64,000 nt of DNA from Candidatus Gastranaerophilales bacterium (GTDB lineage Bacteria > Cyanobacteriota > Vampirovibrionia > Gastranaerophilales > Gastranaerophilaceae): NCBI GenBank assembly GCA_944324825.1, contig CALUXU010000003.1, positions 152,689 to 216,688 on the forward strand. Reading direction: 5' to 3'. The notes under the pieces are model-generated. The model was not told the DNA's origin. It did no database searches and saw nothing but the letters and a program-made list of their open reading frames with translations. Below, one piece after another: positions 18,491 through 28,099 of the stretch; position 1 is the first letter of the stretch, and every line of letters starts with the position of its first letter. Position numbers and translations under genes: made by a program.

Positions 18491-19400
18491 AATAATCCCC
18501 TTTTCTGACTTTTAGAATATTATACTCATCATCCCATTCAATTTCGCCGTCAATCGAAATGTTATGATAATCATAAACGTTGTTAATCAACTGTAAAGAA
18601 AACAAATCTTTTTTCCCGAGGATTTTAACGATTTTATCAAGCAAGGTTGTACTGCCTGCAATTGTACCGTTTGCAGATGTCGCTTTCACCCCGTCATAAT
18701 AAATCTTTTCATCAGCAAAAACTGCCGCTTTTTTACTGCTGTATGTAATCGGAAGTGCATCACTAATCAAAATAATTCTGTTTAATGGTTTTGATTTGAA
18801 TATAAGCCTTATTATTTCATCGCTCAAATGCACCCCATCCGCAATCATTTCAGTATATAATCCGTCATCAATCAATGCGGATAATGCTGTTGAAGAGCCT
18901 CTGTGAGAAATTCCCTTCATTGCGTTAAAAATGTGAGTTACACCGCTGCAATCTTCGAGGTTACCGCCCGTACAATGTCCTGCCTGAACTTTAACGTTTT
19001 TAGAATTCAAGTAATCCACCAAACCTTCATCAAGTTCCGGTGCCAGTGTTACTATTTTTATAAAATCGTCTTCAATCTGCTGATAATTTTCAACCGTTAG
19101 GGGCAAAAAGTGTTCATAATTATGAATCCCTTTTTTTTCTACGTTAATAAATATCCCCTCAAGATGAATTCCCAAAATATCTGCACAGTCGCTGCGGTTA
19201 TTTTGAGAGGCTTCTTTTATAACTTGAACCTGACGTTTAATATTCTCAACGGAATCTGTAACAAGTGTCGGGAAAAAACCGCCGATACCAAGTTTTAAAA
19301 GTTCTTTTGCGACAAAAATAACCTCTTCAACCGCTGCCTTATTAAAATCAATCCCAAAGGCACCGTGCATGTGTTGATCAACAAGTAGTGCAGTTTTCAT
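18480..19400 (-). CDS. nagA: N-acetylglucosamine-6-phosphate deacetylase-like amidohydrolase (short)
   Basis: Predicted to remove acetate from GlcNAc-6-P in wall recycling or amino-sugar catabolism. Motifs in order are [12 protein letters not shown] (HxH), HLEGIF (metal Glu region), [23 protein letters not shown] and ISDALP (catalytic Asp). At 306 aa it is clearly shorter than the usual 380 or so. It starts directly at the HxH strand and lacks the N-terminal beta-sandwich half. No upstream in-frame extension exists because murE ends 2 nt away. Its position after murE supports a role with peptidoglycan sugars. The short form makes the precise substrate less certain. Confidence 0.82.
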   Translation of the reverse strand: MKTALLVDQHMHGAFGIDFNKAAVEEVIFVAKELLKLGIGGFFPTLVTDSVENIKRQVQVIKEASQNNRSDCADILGIHLEGIFINVEKKGIHNYEHFLPLTVENYQQIEDDFIKIVTLAPELDEGLVDYLNSKNVKVQAGHCTGGNLEDCSGVTHIFNAMKGISHRGSSTALSALIDDGLYTEMIADGVHLSDEIIRLIFKSKPLNRIILISDALPITYSSKKAAVFADEKIYYDGVKATSANGTIAGSTTLLDKIVKILGKKDLFSLQLINNVYDYHNISIDGEIEWDDEYNILKVRKGDYYAK

Positions 19401-19402
19401 AA

Positions 19403-20860
19403 CTAAACCCCGAAAACTTTTCTAGCTTCTTCTCTATCATCGAAATGAATAGTCTTATCCGCAAGAATTTGGTAATCCTCGTGTCCTTTGCCGGCAATAA
19501 CTACAACGTCATTTTCTTTTGCAATTGTTTTTAATAATTCAATTGCCTTTCCTCTGTCGGCTTCCACCGTAATATCATTTACGGATTTAAACCCGGTCAG
19601 AATATCCGTAATAATTTGCTGCGGATCTTCGCTTCTCGGATTATCAGATGTAACAATAACTTTATCTGCAAGTTTTTCTGCGATTGCCCCCATTTTAGGA
19701 CGTTTTGTTGCATCTCTGTCACCGCCGCAGCCAAACACACAAATCAAACTGCTGCCTTGAGGAGTAATTTCTCTTGCGGCATTTAATACGTTTTGCAAAC
19801 CGTCAGGAGTATGCGCATAATCAACTATAACCAGAGGATGATGTACGACGACCTCAAATCTGCCGGCTACACCTTTAACAGGTTCTAATGCTTTTATTGC
19901 ATTATCAATATTCAATCCCATTGCGTAAGCAACCGTTAAAGCTGCCAAAACGTTATAAACACTGAACATTCCGTTCATAGAAAGATGAACAGGATATACT
20001 TTGCCGTCGATTAGACATTCAAAAGATACCCCTTTCGGTGAAAACGCAATATTACGGGCCGTCAAAGTTGCATCGTTCTTAACTCCGTATGTATAAAGTT
20101 TTACGCCTTCTTTTAATACGCTTTTGAACCTTTCGGCATAAGAATCATCTATATTTATAACCGCAACATCACCGGCTTTCAGACGTTCAAAAAGCATTGC
20201 CTTTGCATTAAAATATCTGTCCATCGTAATATGGTAATCCAAATGATCCTGCGTAAGGTTTGTTAATACAGCACAGTTGTATTCACAAAAACCGACTCTG
20301 TTTTGTACCAAAGCGTGAGAAGATACTTCCATCGCAACATTTTTTATATGTGCTTCATCTTTTATCATCTTAAGAGTATGCTGCAATTCTGGCGCTTGAG
20401 GAGTCGTATGTTTTGCTTCTTTATATTCTCCGTCTGATGAGAGTTTGTAGCCTAAAGTACCAATCAGAGCACATTTATCTCCTGATGATTCCATTATTCT
20501 TTGTACAAGGTGGGTAACGGTAGTTTTACCGTTAGTCCCTGTAACACCTATCAAGTTTAATTCTTTTGAAGGAGATGCGTAAAATTGATTTGCAAGTCCT
20601 GCGATTGATTGCTCTGCAGAATTAACAATAATTTGAGGAACAGGCAAATCAAGCTTTGTTTCGCACATAACAGCTGCCGCGCCTTTTTTAACGGCATCTG
20701 CGGCAAAATTATGTCCGTCAACGTGTTCGCCCCTAAGACATACAAAAATATCACCTTTTTGCGTTGTCTTAGAATTATAATTTATTCCTGTAACTTCAAC
20801 ATCATCAAAATTATATTTTTCAACCACATCTACATCTTTAATTAGTTCTGACAGTTTCAT
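19403..20860 (-). CDS. murE: UDP-MurNAc-L-Ala-D-Glu:meso-DAP ligase
   Basis: Adds meso-diaminopimelate to the peptidoglycan precursor, ATP-dependent and cytoplasmic, 485 aa. The P-loop GVTGTNGKTT lies near residue 107. The specificity motif DNPRSEDP marks the meso-DAP rather than the lysine-adding type, so the wall is DAP-type; this fits lysA elsewhere in the window. The start at 20860 is preferred over two ATGs further upstream because AAAGGAG precedes it at workable spacing. It overlaps the end of ftsI by 23 nt. Confidence 0.96.
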   Translation of the reverse strand: MKLSELIKDVDVVEKYNFDDVEVTGINYNSKTTQKGDIFVCLRGEHVDGHNFAADAVKKGAAAVMCETKLDLPVPQIIVNSAEQSIAGLANQFYASPSKELNLIGVTGTNGKTTVTHLVQRIMESSGDKCALIGTLGYKLSSDGEYKEAKHTTPQAPELQHTLKMIKDEAHIKNVAMEVSSHALVQNRVGFCEYNCAVLTNLTQDHLDYHITMDRYFNAKAMLFERLKAGDVAVINIDDSYAERFKSVLKEGVKLYTYGVKNDATLTARNIAFSPKGVSFECLIDGKVYPVHLSMNGMFSVYNVLAALTVAYAMGLNIDNAIKALEPVKGVAGRFEVVVHHPLVIVDYAHTPDGLQNVLNAAREITPQGSSLICVFGCGGDRDATKRPKMGAIAEKLADKVIVTSDNPRSEDPQQIITDILTGFKSVNDITVEADRGKAIELLKTIAKENDVVVIAGKGHEDYQILADKTIHFDDREEARKVFGV

Positions 20861-22619
20861 TTTGTACATTCTCCTTTGTCGTCCTAGCATTATGTTTATC
20901 AGGTGTCAGGTTCATTATACTTGCAACCTGAGATGAAATAGCTTTGAATATAGGGGCTGCAACGGTATTCCCCCAAATTTCTCCGCCCTGAGCGGAATCT
21001 ACTACAACGTATATTAACACCTGCGGATCAGTTGCAGGCAAATAACCTACAATTGATGTATATAATTTATTTGTATATCCGGTATCGTTTTCTTTAGGCT
21101 TACGGGAAGTCCCTGTTTTAGCCGCAATATAGTAATCACTCATTTTTATAGGAGAGTTACCGGCTTCAATACTTTTAGTCAACAATTCCGTAACCGTTTT
21201 CGCAGTTTCAGGCGGCATAACCTGAACACTTTTTATCTTAGCGGCAGCTTCCTCCGGAGAGTATTTGATAACGTGAGGGGTTACTCTTACCCCGTTATTG
21301 GCTATCGCAGAAACCGCTGATACAAGTTGTATTGCAGTAACAGAAGAACCGTAACCGTAACCCATACAGGCATGGTCTGAAACATCCCACTTGCTTGCAG
21401 GTTTTAAAAGCCCGATGGATTCACCCGGTAAATCTATACCGGTTTTATGCCCGAAGCCGAATTTTTCCAGAATATCATGGAATTCCGAAGATGTCATAGT
21501 TTGTGCAATTCTTACGGCACCTACGTTACTTGAATGCAAAAAGAAGTAAACCAAATCAATCATCCCCGGTGCTCCTCTTTGCTTGTAATCGTAGTTTGAA
21601 ATAGTCCACCATCCGATTTTAATCTTACCGGTATCGTTAATCTTTGTGTTTTTATTAATTTTTCCGAGAGCCATTGCGGACGCGACAGTAATTGTTTTAA
21701 ACGTAGACCCCGGAGGGAAAATATCCGTTAATGTCCAGTTCTTTGTCTGAATCATAGAAGCTTCTCTGTAATGGTTCGGGTCATAGAAAGGATAAACCGC
21801 ATAAGCCAAAATTTCTCCGTTCTTAGGATTCATAACAATGACCGCGCCGCGTTGTGCCTTGAACTTAGATACAGCATGATCCAGCTCTCTTTCACAAATA
21901 TGTTGAATTGCCGTATCGATTGTTAATGTAACGTTTTCTCCCTTTAAAGGTTCTGTTGCCGCAACAGGGTCTGTCGAAAAAGTATAAATCAAGTTTCCGG
22001 AAGGAGTTTTTTCGATATTAGGTTTCTGGGTAACGTGTTCAAGTTTATCTTTTGCCGTAAATTCAACCCCTGCCGACACATCCGCATCAAAGTTATAGTA
22101 TCCCAGAATATGAGAGGCCAGAGAGCCTTGAGGATAAACTCTTATACTCTTTTTATCAATCGGAATTTCTCTCAAACAAAGTTTTACGATTGCATCACGC
22201 TCTGCTTTTCCGACTCTCCTTTTTAAGAGAATAACATTTTCGTTTTTGTCTGATTCAAACTTAGCCATCAAGGTCGCAGGCTGCATTTTCAAAATAGGTG
22301 CTAAGGCTTTAGCAAGTTCTTCTTTTGTGTGAATTTTGTCATCAAAGTCCTTAGGCCTGGCATACACGTCGTAATAAACCATGTCCGTTGCGAGCTTTAT
22401 CCCGTTTCGGTCATAAATATCTCCGCGCATAATAAACGAACTTGAAGCTCTTTGACGTTTTGCCTTTGCCCGATAATGTTTCACATCAAGAATTTGGATA
22501 CAAAACAAGTGAAAAATCAACAGCAGCGCAAAAATTGCAAAGAAAATCTGAGTTCTCCCAAGCCGTTTATTAAATACCTTTATCCTTTGATCTTTTATTT
22601 TAAATAAATCATCTCTCAC
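20838..22619 (-). CDS. ftsI: peptidoglycan transpeptidase (PBP3/FtsI class)
   Basis: Monofunctional class B penicillin-binding protein of 593 aa. A single N-terminal membrane helix spans about residues 25-42. The dimerisation/pedestal domain begins RGDIYDRNG. The transpeptidase domain carries the three motifs S305-T-F-K308, S363-S-N365 and K501-T-G-T. No PASTA domains are present. The gene order ftsI-murE, as in dcw clusters, points to the septal enzyme FtsI rather than PBP2. The start is a GTG with no obvious ribosome site. The upstream gap is shared divergently with dnaE. Confidence 0.93.
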   Translation of the reverse strand: MRDDLFKIKDQRIKVFNKRLGRTQIFFAIFALLLIFHLFCIQILDVKHYRAKAKRQRASSSFIMRGDIYDRNGIKLATDMVYYDVYARPKDFDDKIHTKEELAKALAPILKMQPATLMAKFESDKNENVILLKRRVGKAERDAIVKLCLREIPIDKKSIRVYPQGSLASHILGYYNFDADVSAGVEFTAKDKLEHVTQKPNIEKTPSGNLIYTFSTDPVAATEPLKGENVTLTIDTAIQHICERELDHAVSKFKAQRGAVIVMNPKNGEILAYAVYPFYDPNHYREASMIQTKNWTLTDIFPPGSTFKTITVASAMALGKINKNTKINDTGKIKIGWWTISNYDYKQRGAPGMIDLVYFFLHSSNVGAVRIAQTMTSSEFHDILEKFGFGHKTGIDLPGESIGLLKPASKWDVSDHACMGYGYGSSVTAIQLVSAVSAIANNGVRVTPHVIKYSPEEAAAKIKSVQVMPPETAKTVTELLTKSIEAGNSPIKMSDYYIAAKTGTSRKPKENDTGYTNKLYTSIVGYLPATDPQVLIYVVVDSAQGGEIWGNTVAAPIFKAISSQVASIMNLTPDKHNARTTKENVQNETVRTN

Positions 22620-22682
22620 GACTTAAATTTTACCACAAGCAATATTATTTTTAAATTCTTTACAGAAGTACATAATTGTCTG

Positions 22683-22691
22683 TGCTAAATT
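22683..22691 (+). promoter_or_regulatory. extended -10 promoter of dnaE, leaderless start predicted
   Basis: TGCTAAATT (TG-n-TAAATT) ends 6 nt before the ATG at 22698, and no ribosome-binding sequence precedes that ATG. A TTTACA at 22659-22664 is too far away (21 nt) to be a standard -35. Confidence 0.5.
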
Positions 22692-22697
22692 TTAAAT

Positions 22698-25600
22698 ATG
22701 AGCGTTCAGTATGTACCGTTACATTTGCACACAGAGTATTCATTACTAGACGGTGCAATAAAAATAAAAGACTTATGCAAGTTCGCCAAAGAACATAACA
22801 TGCCGGCAGTTGCAGTAACTGACCACGGGGTTATGTACGGCGCTCTTGATTTGTATATTGATGCAAAAGAAGCAGGTATCAAACCGATTATCGGGTGTGA
22901 GTTTTATGTTCACACAGGTGATATTACGGAGCGTGACCAGCACAACAACCCGAGATATCACCTTATCCTTCTGGCAAAAGATAATGACGGTTATATGAAT
23001 CTGGTAAAACTTGCCTCTGATGCGGCTTGTAAAGGTTTCTACGTAAAACCTCGTATTAATTTTGAGCTTTTGAAAAAATATTCCAAAGGCTTAATATGCT
23101 GCTCTGCATGTTTAGGCGGCGAAGTTCTCTGCCATCTAAAAAACGGCGACTACGAAGGCGCAAAAGAGGTTGCAAAACGGTACAAGGATTTATTCGGGGA
23201 TGACTATTATATTGAACTTCAAGACCACGGGTTAGAAGACCAGAAACGTACAAACCCTGATTTAATCAAGCTTGCCAAAGAGCTTGATATCAAAATGATT
23301 ATTACAAACGACTCTCACTATTTGAGAAAAGAGGATGCAGACTGGCATGACACCTTATTGTGTATGCAGACTCAATCACTAAAAAGTGAGGAGCACCGTT
23401 TCCATTTCCCTAACAATGAATTTTATGTAAAAACGGTAGACGAATTAAGAGATGCTTTCAAATGGATGGATTCCGAAACCTTTGATGAATGTATTAAAAA
23501 CACAGTTGATATTGCAGAAAAATGCCACGTTACAATCAAATGGGAGGCACCGCTGCCGGATTATCCGGTACCGGCAGGATATGATACGGAATCCTACCTT
23601 GATTTCCTTGTAAATGAAGGTTTAAAAAAGAAATACGGGGAAGAAAATATTACGGAAGATTTGATGGAGCGTGTCCGATACGAGCTCGGAATCATTCATA
23701 AGATGGGCTTCTCCGCTTACTTCCTAATCACATGGGACTTTATCCACTATGCAAAGACTCACGATATTCCGGTCGGCCCGGGGCGTGGTTCGGCAGCAGG
23801 TTCGGTTGTTGCATACGCTCTAGATATAACGGACTTAGACCCTATCAAGCACCATCTGTTGTTTGAAAGATTCCTTAACCCTGAACGTTTCAGTATGCCC
23901 GATATTGATACCGACTTCTGTATCGATAAGCGCGGCGAAGTTATTGACTACGTTGTTGACAAGTATGGTGAAGATAAAGTTTGTCAGATTATTACCTTCT
24001 CTACACTTGCGCCGAGAAACGCAATGAAAAGTGTTGCAAGGGTATTCGGTATTGAATACGCAAAAAGCAACAAACTTGCATCAATGATTCCGACCGATGC
24101 GAAAAACATTGATGCGGCGCTTCAAGACGGAATGGAGCTAAGAGAAGAGTATGATAAGGATCCTGAGGTAAAAAGACTTGTTGATACCGCAAAATGTGTT
24201 GAAGGTATCAAATGCGGTATTGGTATGCACGCCGCAGGTGTTATCATTTCATACAAACCTTTAGACCAGATTGTACCGGTTCAGCCGTCTAAAGACGGAA
24301 TTATTATCACACAATACCACAGAGAAATTCTGGAAAAACTAAAACTCTTAAAAATGGACTTTTTGGGGTTAAGAAACCTCACAATGATACACAAAACAGT
24401 CAAACTGGTTAAAAGATGCCAGGGAATAGATGTTGATATCAACCATATTCCGCTTGACGATAAACCTACATACGATATGCTGGTCAGAGGTGAAACCGTC
24501 GGTGTATTCCAGCTTGAATCATCAGGTATGACAAGCCTTGTAAAAAAACTTAAACCTGACGTATTTGAAGATTTAGGCGCTTTAGTTGCACTTTTCCGTC
24601 CGGGCCCGTTAGGCTCCGGCATGGTTGATGACTTCGTTGAGAGAAAACACGGTCGTCAGGCAATTACATACGCTCACCCGAGATTGGAGCCGATACTTAA
24701 AGACACCTACGGAACAATGGTTTATCAAGAGCAGATTATGCAAATCTTCCAGGTAATGGCAGATTACTCACTGGGTCAGGCAGACCAGGTTCGCCGTATG
24801 ATGGGGCACAAAGATCCGGAAGCGATGGCGGCTCAAAAAGACAAGCTTATTGAAGGCTCCGCAAAATACGGAATGAAGGCGGAGGATGCAACAAAACTGT
24901 TTGAACAGATTCAGAACTTTGCGGCATACTGTTTTAACCGTGCACACTCATCTGCGTACGCTTTTGTTGCGTATCAAACCGCATACTTAAAATGTCATTA
25001 TCCTGTTGAATACCTGTCATCTCTTTTATCAAGTGTATCAGGTGATCAGGATAAAACACAGGCTTATATTGAAGAGGCACAAAAATACGGAATAAAAGTT
25101 CTGCCTCCTGATATAAATAAATCCTTCCTTGAGTATTCTCCTGACGGACACAATATAAGATTCGGACTTGCCGCTATCAAACAGGTCGGAGAAGGAGTTG
25201 TGGAAGCGATTATACAGGAGCGTGAAGAGCACGGAGAATATAAAGATATATTTGATTTCTGTAAACGGCTTGACCCTAAACATGTTAATAAACGATTACT
25301 TGAAGGTTTAATTAAAGCCGGAGCCTTCTCAACTATTGAGAAAAGCAGAAAACAATTACTGGAGAATATGGAATACATTATTTCAGCCGTATCAAGAGAA
25401 GCAAAAGCCCGTGAAATGGGACAGGTAAGTTTATTTGCGGCTCTGCCGGAGGATGATAGCTTTGCATCATCACAATTCCAATTAGGCGGCTCCGATGAAG
25501 AATTTGACGACAAGCAGATTCAACTGTTTGAAAAAGAATTTTTAGGATTTTACGTAACATCACACCCTCTGTTCTCAATTAGAGATAAGCTGCCTTTCTT

Positions 25601-26174
25601 GATGACACATAAGATTTCGGAATTAAAAGAAAAGCCAAACGATACACCTGTCACAATTTGCGGATTAATCACCACAGCACGTCAAATTCCGACCAAAAAA
25701 GATCCGTCAAAATTTATAAAATTCCTGACACTTGAAGATTTGACAGGAAAAGTTGAACTTGTTGCGTTTAACAAAACAATACAAGAGTACGGTGAATATC
25801 TTCAAACCGAGCAAAAAGTAATTATATCGGGAAAAGTTCAACACAGAGAAGAAGAACAAACAAGCGTTCTCATAGATAATGTTAAACCGGTTGAAAACTC
25901 TAATCTGGTTACGATTACCGTAAAAGACGAATTGAAGTATGAAGAACTTTGTGCGATAAAAAATATTCTGGCGGCACACCACGGCTCTGATCCTGTTTTA
26001 TTCAACGTTCTGGAATCAAATGACAGAATCCTGACCGCGTCGATGTTCTGGGTTGCGGCATCAAACGATTTAATCAGCCAGTTAAGAAAACTCTTTGACA
26101 GCAAGATAGACGTTTCCGTAAAATCAATGGATACCCCGTCCAAAGAAAATGAAGAAGCACCTGCGGAGGTTTAA
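22698..26174 (+). CDS. dnaE: DNA polymerase III alpha subunit
   Basis: Replicative polymerase catalytic subunit, 1158 aa, essentially the length of E. coli DnaE. The PHP domain starts at residue 8 (HLHTEYSLLDGA). The catalytic palm has GPGRGSAAGS and the acidic triad motif PDIDTDF at residues 401-407. The HhH region and a C-terminal OB fold (about residues 980-1060, ITTARQIPTKK…LEDLTGKVELVAF) follow. It is monocistronic and overlaps the end of the convergent patatin gene by 4 nt. The PHP domain starts at residue 5 or so, which confirms the ATG at 22698. Confidence 0.97.
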   Translation: MSVQYVPLHLHTEYSLLDGAIKIKDLCKFAKEHNMPAVAVTDHGVMYGALDLYIDAKEAGIKPIIGCEFYVHTGDITERDQHNNPRYHLILLAKDNDGYMNLVKLASDAACKGFYVKPRINFELLKKYSKGLICCSACLGGEVLCHLKNGDYEGAKEVAKRYKDLFGDDYYIELQDHGLEDQKRTNPDLIKLAKELDIKMIITNDSHYLRKEDADWHDTLLCMQTQSLKSEEHRFHFPNNEFYVKTVDELRDAFKWMDSETFDECIKNTVDIAEKCHVTIKWEAPLPDYPVPAGYDTESYLDFLVNEGLKKKYGEENITEDLMERVRYELGIIHKMGFSAYFLITWDFIHYAKTHDIPVGPGRGSAAGSVVAYALDITDLDPIKHHLLFERFLNPERFSMPDIDTDFCIDKRGEVIDYVVDKYGEDKVCQIITFSTLAPRNAMKSVARVFGIEYAKSNKLASMIPTDAKNIDAALQDGMELREEYDKDPEVKRLVDTAKCVEGIKCGIGMHAAGVIISYKPLDQIVPVQPSKDGIIITQYHREILEKLKLLKMDFLGLRNLTMIHKTVKLVKRCQGIDVDINHIPLDDKPTYDMLVRGETVGVFQLESSGMTSLVKKLKPDVFEDLGALVALFRPGPLGSGMVDDFVERKHGRQAITYAHPRLEPILKDTYGTMVYQEQIMQIFQVMADYSLGQADQVRRMMGHKDPEAMAAQKDKLIEGSAKYGMKAEDATKLFEQIQNFAAYCFNRAHSSAYAFVAYQTAYLKCHYPVEYLSSLLSSVSGDQDKTQAYIEEAQKYGIKVLPPDINKSFLEYSPDGHNIRFGLAAIKQVGEGVVEAIIQEREEHGEYKDIFDFCKRLDPKHVNKRLLEGLIKAGAFSTIEKSRKQLLENMEYIISAVSREAKAREMGQVSLFAALPEDDSFASSQFQLGGSDEEFDDKQIQLFEKEFLGFYVTSHPLFSIRDKLPFLMTHKISELKEKPNDTPVTICGLITTARQIPTKKDPSKFIKFLTLEDLTGKVELVAFNKTIQEYGEYLQTEQKVIISGKVQHREEEQTSVLIDNVKPVENSNLVTITVKDELKYEELCAIKNILAAHHGSDPVLFNVLESNDRILTASMFWVAASNDLISQLRKLFDSKIDVSVKSMDTPSKENEEAPAEV

Positions 26175-27379
26175 GGCTTCAAAAGCTCAATCTTGTCGAG
26201 AGCCAAATTAAGTTTGTTAATTCTTGAATTTACTTCAAAAATCAATCGGGTCAAAATCTTTATCAGTTTTCTTTTATCCTTAAATTTAGGTCTGCCAAAC
26301 CAGGAGCGTCCTTTTGAGGATTCGAGGAACTCATCTTTAAAAACTTTCATCCTGTTATATACGGAAACAGAGAGGACATCTTTGATATCCGCAAGCAGAA
26401 TATACAATTCGCCTAAAAGCAATCTTGCCTGAGATATACTGTCTGCTTTAACAAAATCAAGCATACTCATAAGTATTTTGAAGATTAATTCGTAATGCCC
26501 GATTAATTTGTGTTTCTTCTTTACAAGAGTCGTTGTGAAATAATGCATTGACTGTTTATAACCTAAATCAATAAGGTTATTACGCATATCCTCTGACATG
26601 TTAAAATCAAGAATGATAACATTTCCGGTATTTAATTTGATATAATCATAATCATCTCTGTTACCGTAGCAGCAAATAATATGATCTGTTGCGGCAGAGG
26701 TCATACAGCTGTATATTGCGTTAAAGAAATCAATTGCGTTATTGTCAACTTTTTCGTATTCACCTTCCAGACGGAATTCAAGTATTCTGTTTACACCGAG
26801 TTTTAAGTTGTTTGAAAGTTTCCACAAAGGAATACTTTTCAACAAATCGCCATCCACCAGTTTTTTACCGTTGATTTCAACAGGAGTCATCAATCCCGGC
26901 ATGCTGCAGGAGATTCTTATAGCTTCCGCTATTTCAAAATCAGGAGTTTCCTGTTTAGAAAATTCTTTACACTTGAACTTGTTTAAATCTGTTGTGTAGA
27001 TTAAAAGATTTTTTTCTAAGTTTGCAAACGTAACGGGTTTATTCTTCCCTTTTTTATAATTTTTGCCGTAAAATTTTTTCTCAATATTTTCTCTCACCCA
27101 CTGGGTAAAGATTTCACCTTTGCTCAGAGCAAAATCTTTCCCTAAGCTGAGATGAATATCTCTAAAAAGTTCAAAATTTACTTTTATGAGAATTTCTTTG
27201 ATTTCATCATAAGAATAACCAACGGCAACAAAAGCGGCAAGAATAGCACCAACAGAAGAACCAACAAGGGTATCGTACTTAATCTTTAATTCGTGCAGGG
27301 CTTTTATTGCGCCTACATAGGCAAATCCTCTGACTGCACCGCCGCCAAATATACAGGTATAAACTTCTTCTTTTGACAT
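26171..27379 (-). CDS. patatin-like phospholipase
   Basis: Predicted serine lipid acyl hydrolase of 402 aa with no signal peptide. The oxyanion-hole motif GGGAVRG is at residues 12-18. The nucleophile elbow GSSVG has Ser42, and the catalytic Asp lies in VDGD near residue 175. The C-terminal 150 residues are helical and basic, outside the core fold, perhaps for membrane contact. The physiological substrate is unknown; bacterial homologues include both housekeeping and secreted effector enzymes. Transcription converges on dnaE. Confidence 0.9.
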   Translation of the reverse strand: MSKEEVYTCIFGGGAVRGFAYVGAIKALHELKIKYDTLVGSSVGAILAAFVAVGYSYDEIKEILIKVNFELFRDIHLSLGKDFALSKGEIFTQWVRENIEKKFYGKNYKKGKNKPVTFANLEKNLLIYTTDLNKFKCKEFSKQETPDFEIAEAIRISCSMPGLMTPVEINGKKLVDGDLLKSIPLWKLSNNLKLGVNRILEFRLEGEYEKVDNNAIDFFNAIYSCMTSAATDHIICCYGNRDDYDYIKLNTGNVIILDFNMSEDMRNNLIDLGYKQSMHYFTTTLVKKKHKLIGHYELIFKILMSMLDFVKADSISQARLLLGELYILLADIKDVLSVSVYNRMKVFKDEFLESSKGRSWFGRPKFKDKRKLIKILTRLIFEVNSRINKLNLALDKIELLKP

Positions 27380-27439
27380 AATACGTGTATTATATAACAG
27401 AAACTTGGAATTATAAAGTAACCGAGAGCACTAAATCCC

Positions 27440-27736
27440 TTATTTCCCCCTGCTTCTTACAACAGGCGGCATATAAAAAATCGGATAATTATAGAACAAA
27501 TCATACATAGGTTCACTTGTATAATAGTTATAATACATCGGGTCGTAATAGCGCGGCTTTCCTTTTCCCGTAAAATCAAACCCGCCGTTTGAATCATAAG
27601 TTTCATCTTTTACGACAAGACTGCCATGCCAGCTTTTAGGTTTCTTACACGGCAGAGAAACAGAATCTTCTGCCAGAGCGATAGCAGGCATTAACACTAT
27701 TGAAAAAATTAAAAATAAACGAAAAATATTTTTCAT
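27440..27736 (-). CDS. small secreted Tyr/Pro-rich protein
   Basis: 98 aa with a clear signal peptide (basic start, hydrophobic core, cleavage likely after ALA at about residue 22). The mature part is polar, with two Cys absent except one at the start (LPCKKPK), and ends in a Tyr/Pro/Met-rich tail (YYNYYTSEPMYD, YPIFYMPP). The function is unknown. It lies 31 nt from another tiny exported protein with a similar aromatic tail. Confidence 0.6.
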   Translation of the reverse strand: MKNIFRLFLIFSIVLMPAIALAEDSVSLPCKKPKSWHGSLVVKDETYDSNGGFDFTGKGKPRYYDPMYYNYYTSEPMYDLFYNYPIFYMPPVVRSRGK

Positions 27737-27767
27737 ATCAAACCCTCAACCTGATAATAGCATAATA

Positions 27768-27923
27768 TTACCATCTTGGATACCTAAATAAATTATTGTA
27801 GTAATACGGGTAATACCCCCAACAATATCTGTGAGGCGGAATATTTTTCACCGCATACACAGCCGCACACACAGGCAGGGCAATCCCGAGCATCATTGCA
27901 AAAGTCATCATTTTGTCGTTCAT
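27768..27923 (-). CDS. 51-residue signal-peptide/membrane protein with Tyr-rich tail
   Basis: Begins ATG at 27923 with ATGGAGTG 8 nt upstream and ends TAA at 27768. The sequence starts MNDKMMTFAMMLGIALPVCA, giving a hydrophobic helix or signal at residues 7-25, then an aromatic tail (RYCWGYYPYYYNN, ending RYPRW). It is too short for routine ORF calling, but the ribosome site, the hydrophobic N-terminus and the tail resembling its neighbour at 27440 support it. The function is unknown. Confidence 0.5.
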   Translation of the reverse strand: MNDKMMTFAMMLGIALPVCAAVYAVKNIPPHRYCWGYYPYYYNNLFRYPRW

Positions 27924-28028
27924 AATATTTCACTCCATATCCGTACATTAGTATAACGATTGAGGATAAAAAATGTTCATTTTTGAATAGAAATGTTAAT
28001 TTTTCTACAACGTTTAATGTTAAAATTC

Positions 28029-28057
28029 TTTACAAGAATCTAATTTTGCTCTAATAT
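28029..28057 (+). promoter_or_regulatory. sigma-70 promoter of the pyrH operon
   Basis: TTTACA (28029-28034), a 17-nt spacer and TAATAT (28052-28057) lie about 42 nt upstream of the pyrH ATG, leaving a leader with a ribosome site (AAGGA). Confidence 0.75.
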
Positions 28058-28099
28058 TGAATAGACGGTGTTTGTCGAGAGTTTTACAAGGACAAAGAA

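Noticed and set aside
24281..25513. Minus-strand frames of 113 and 149 codons inside dnaE
   Set aside because: Ser/Pro-rich shadows of the polymerase gene; no start signals.
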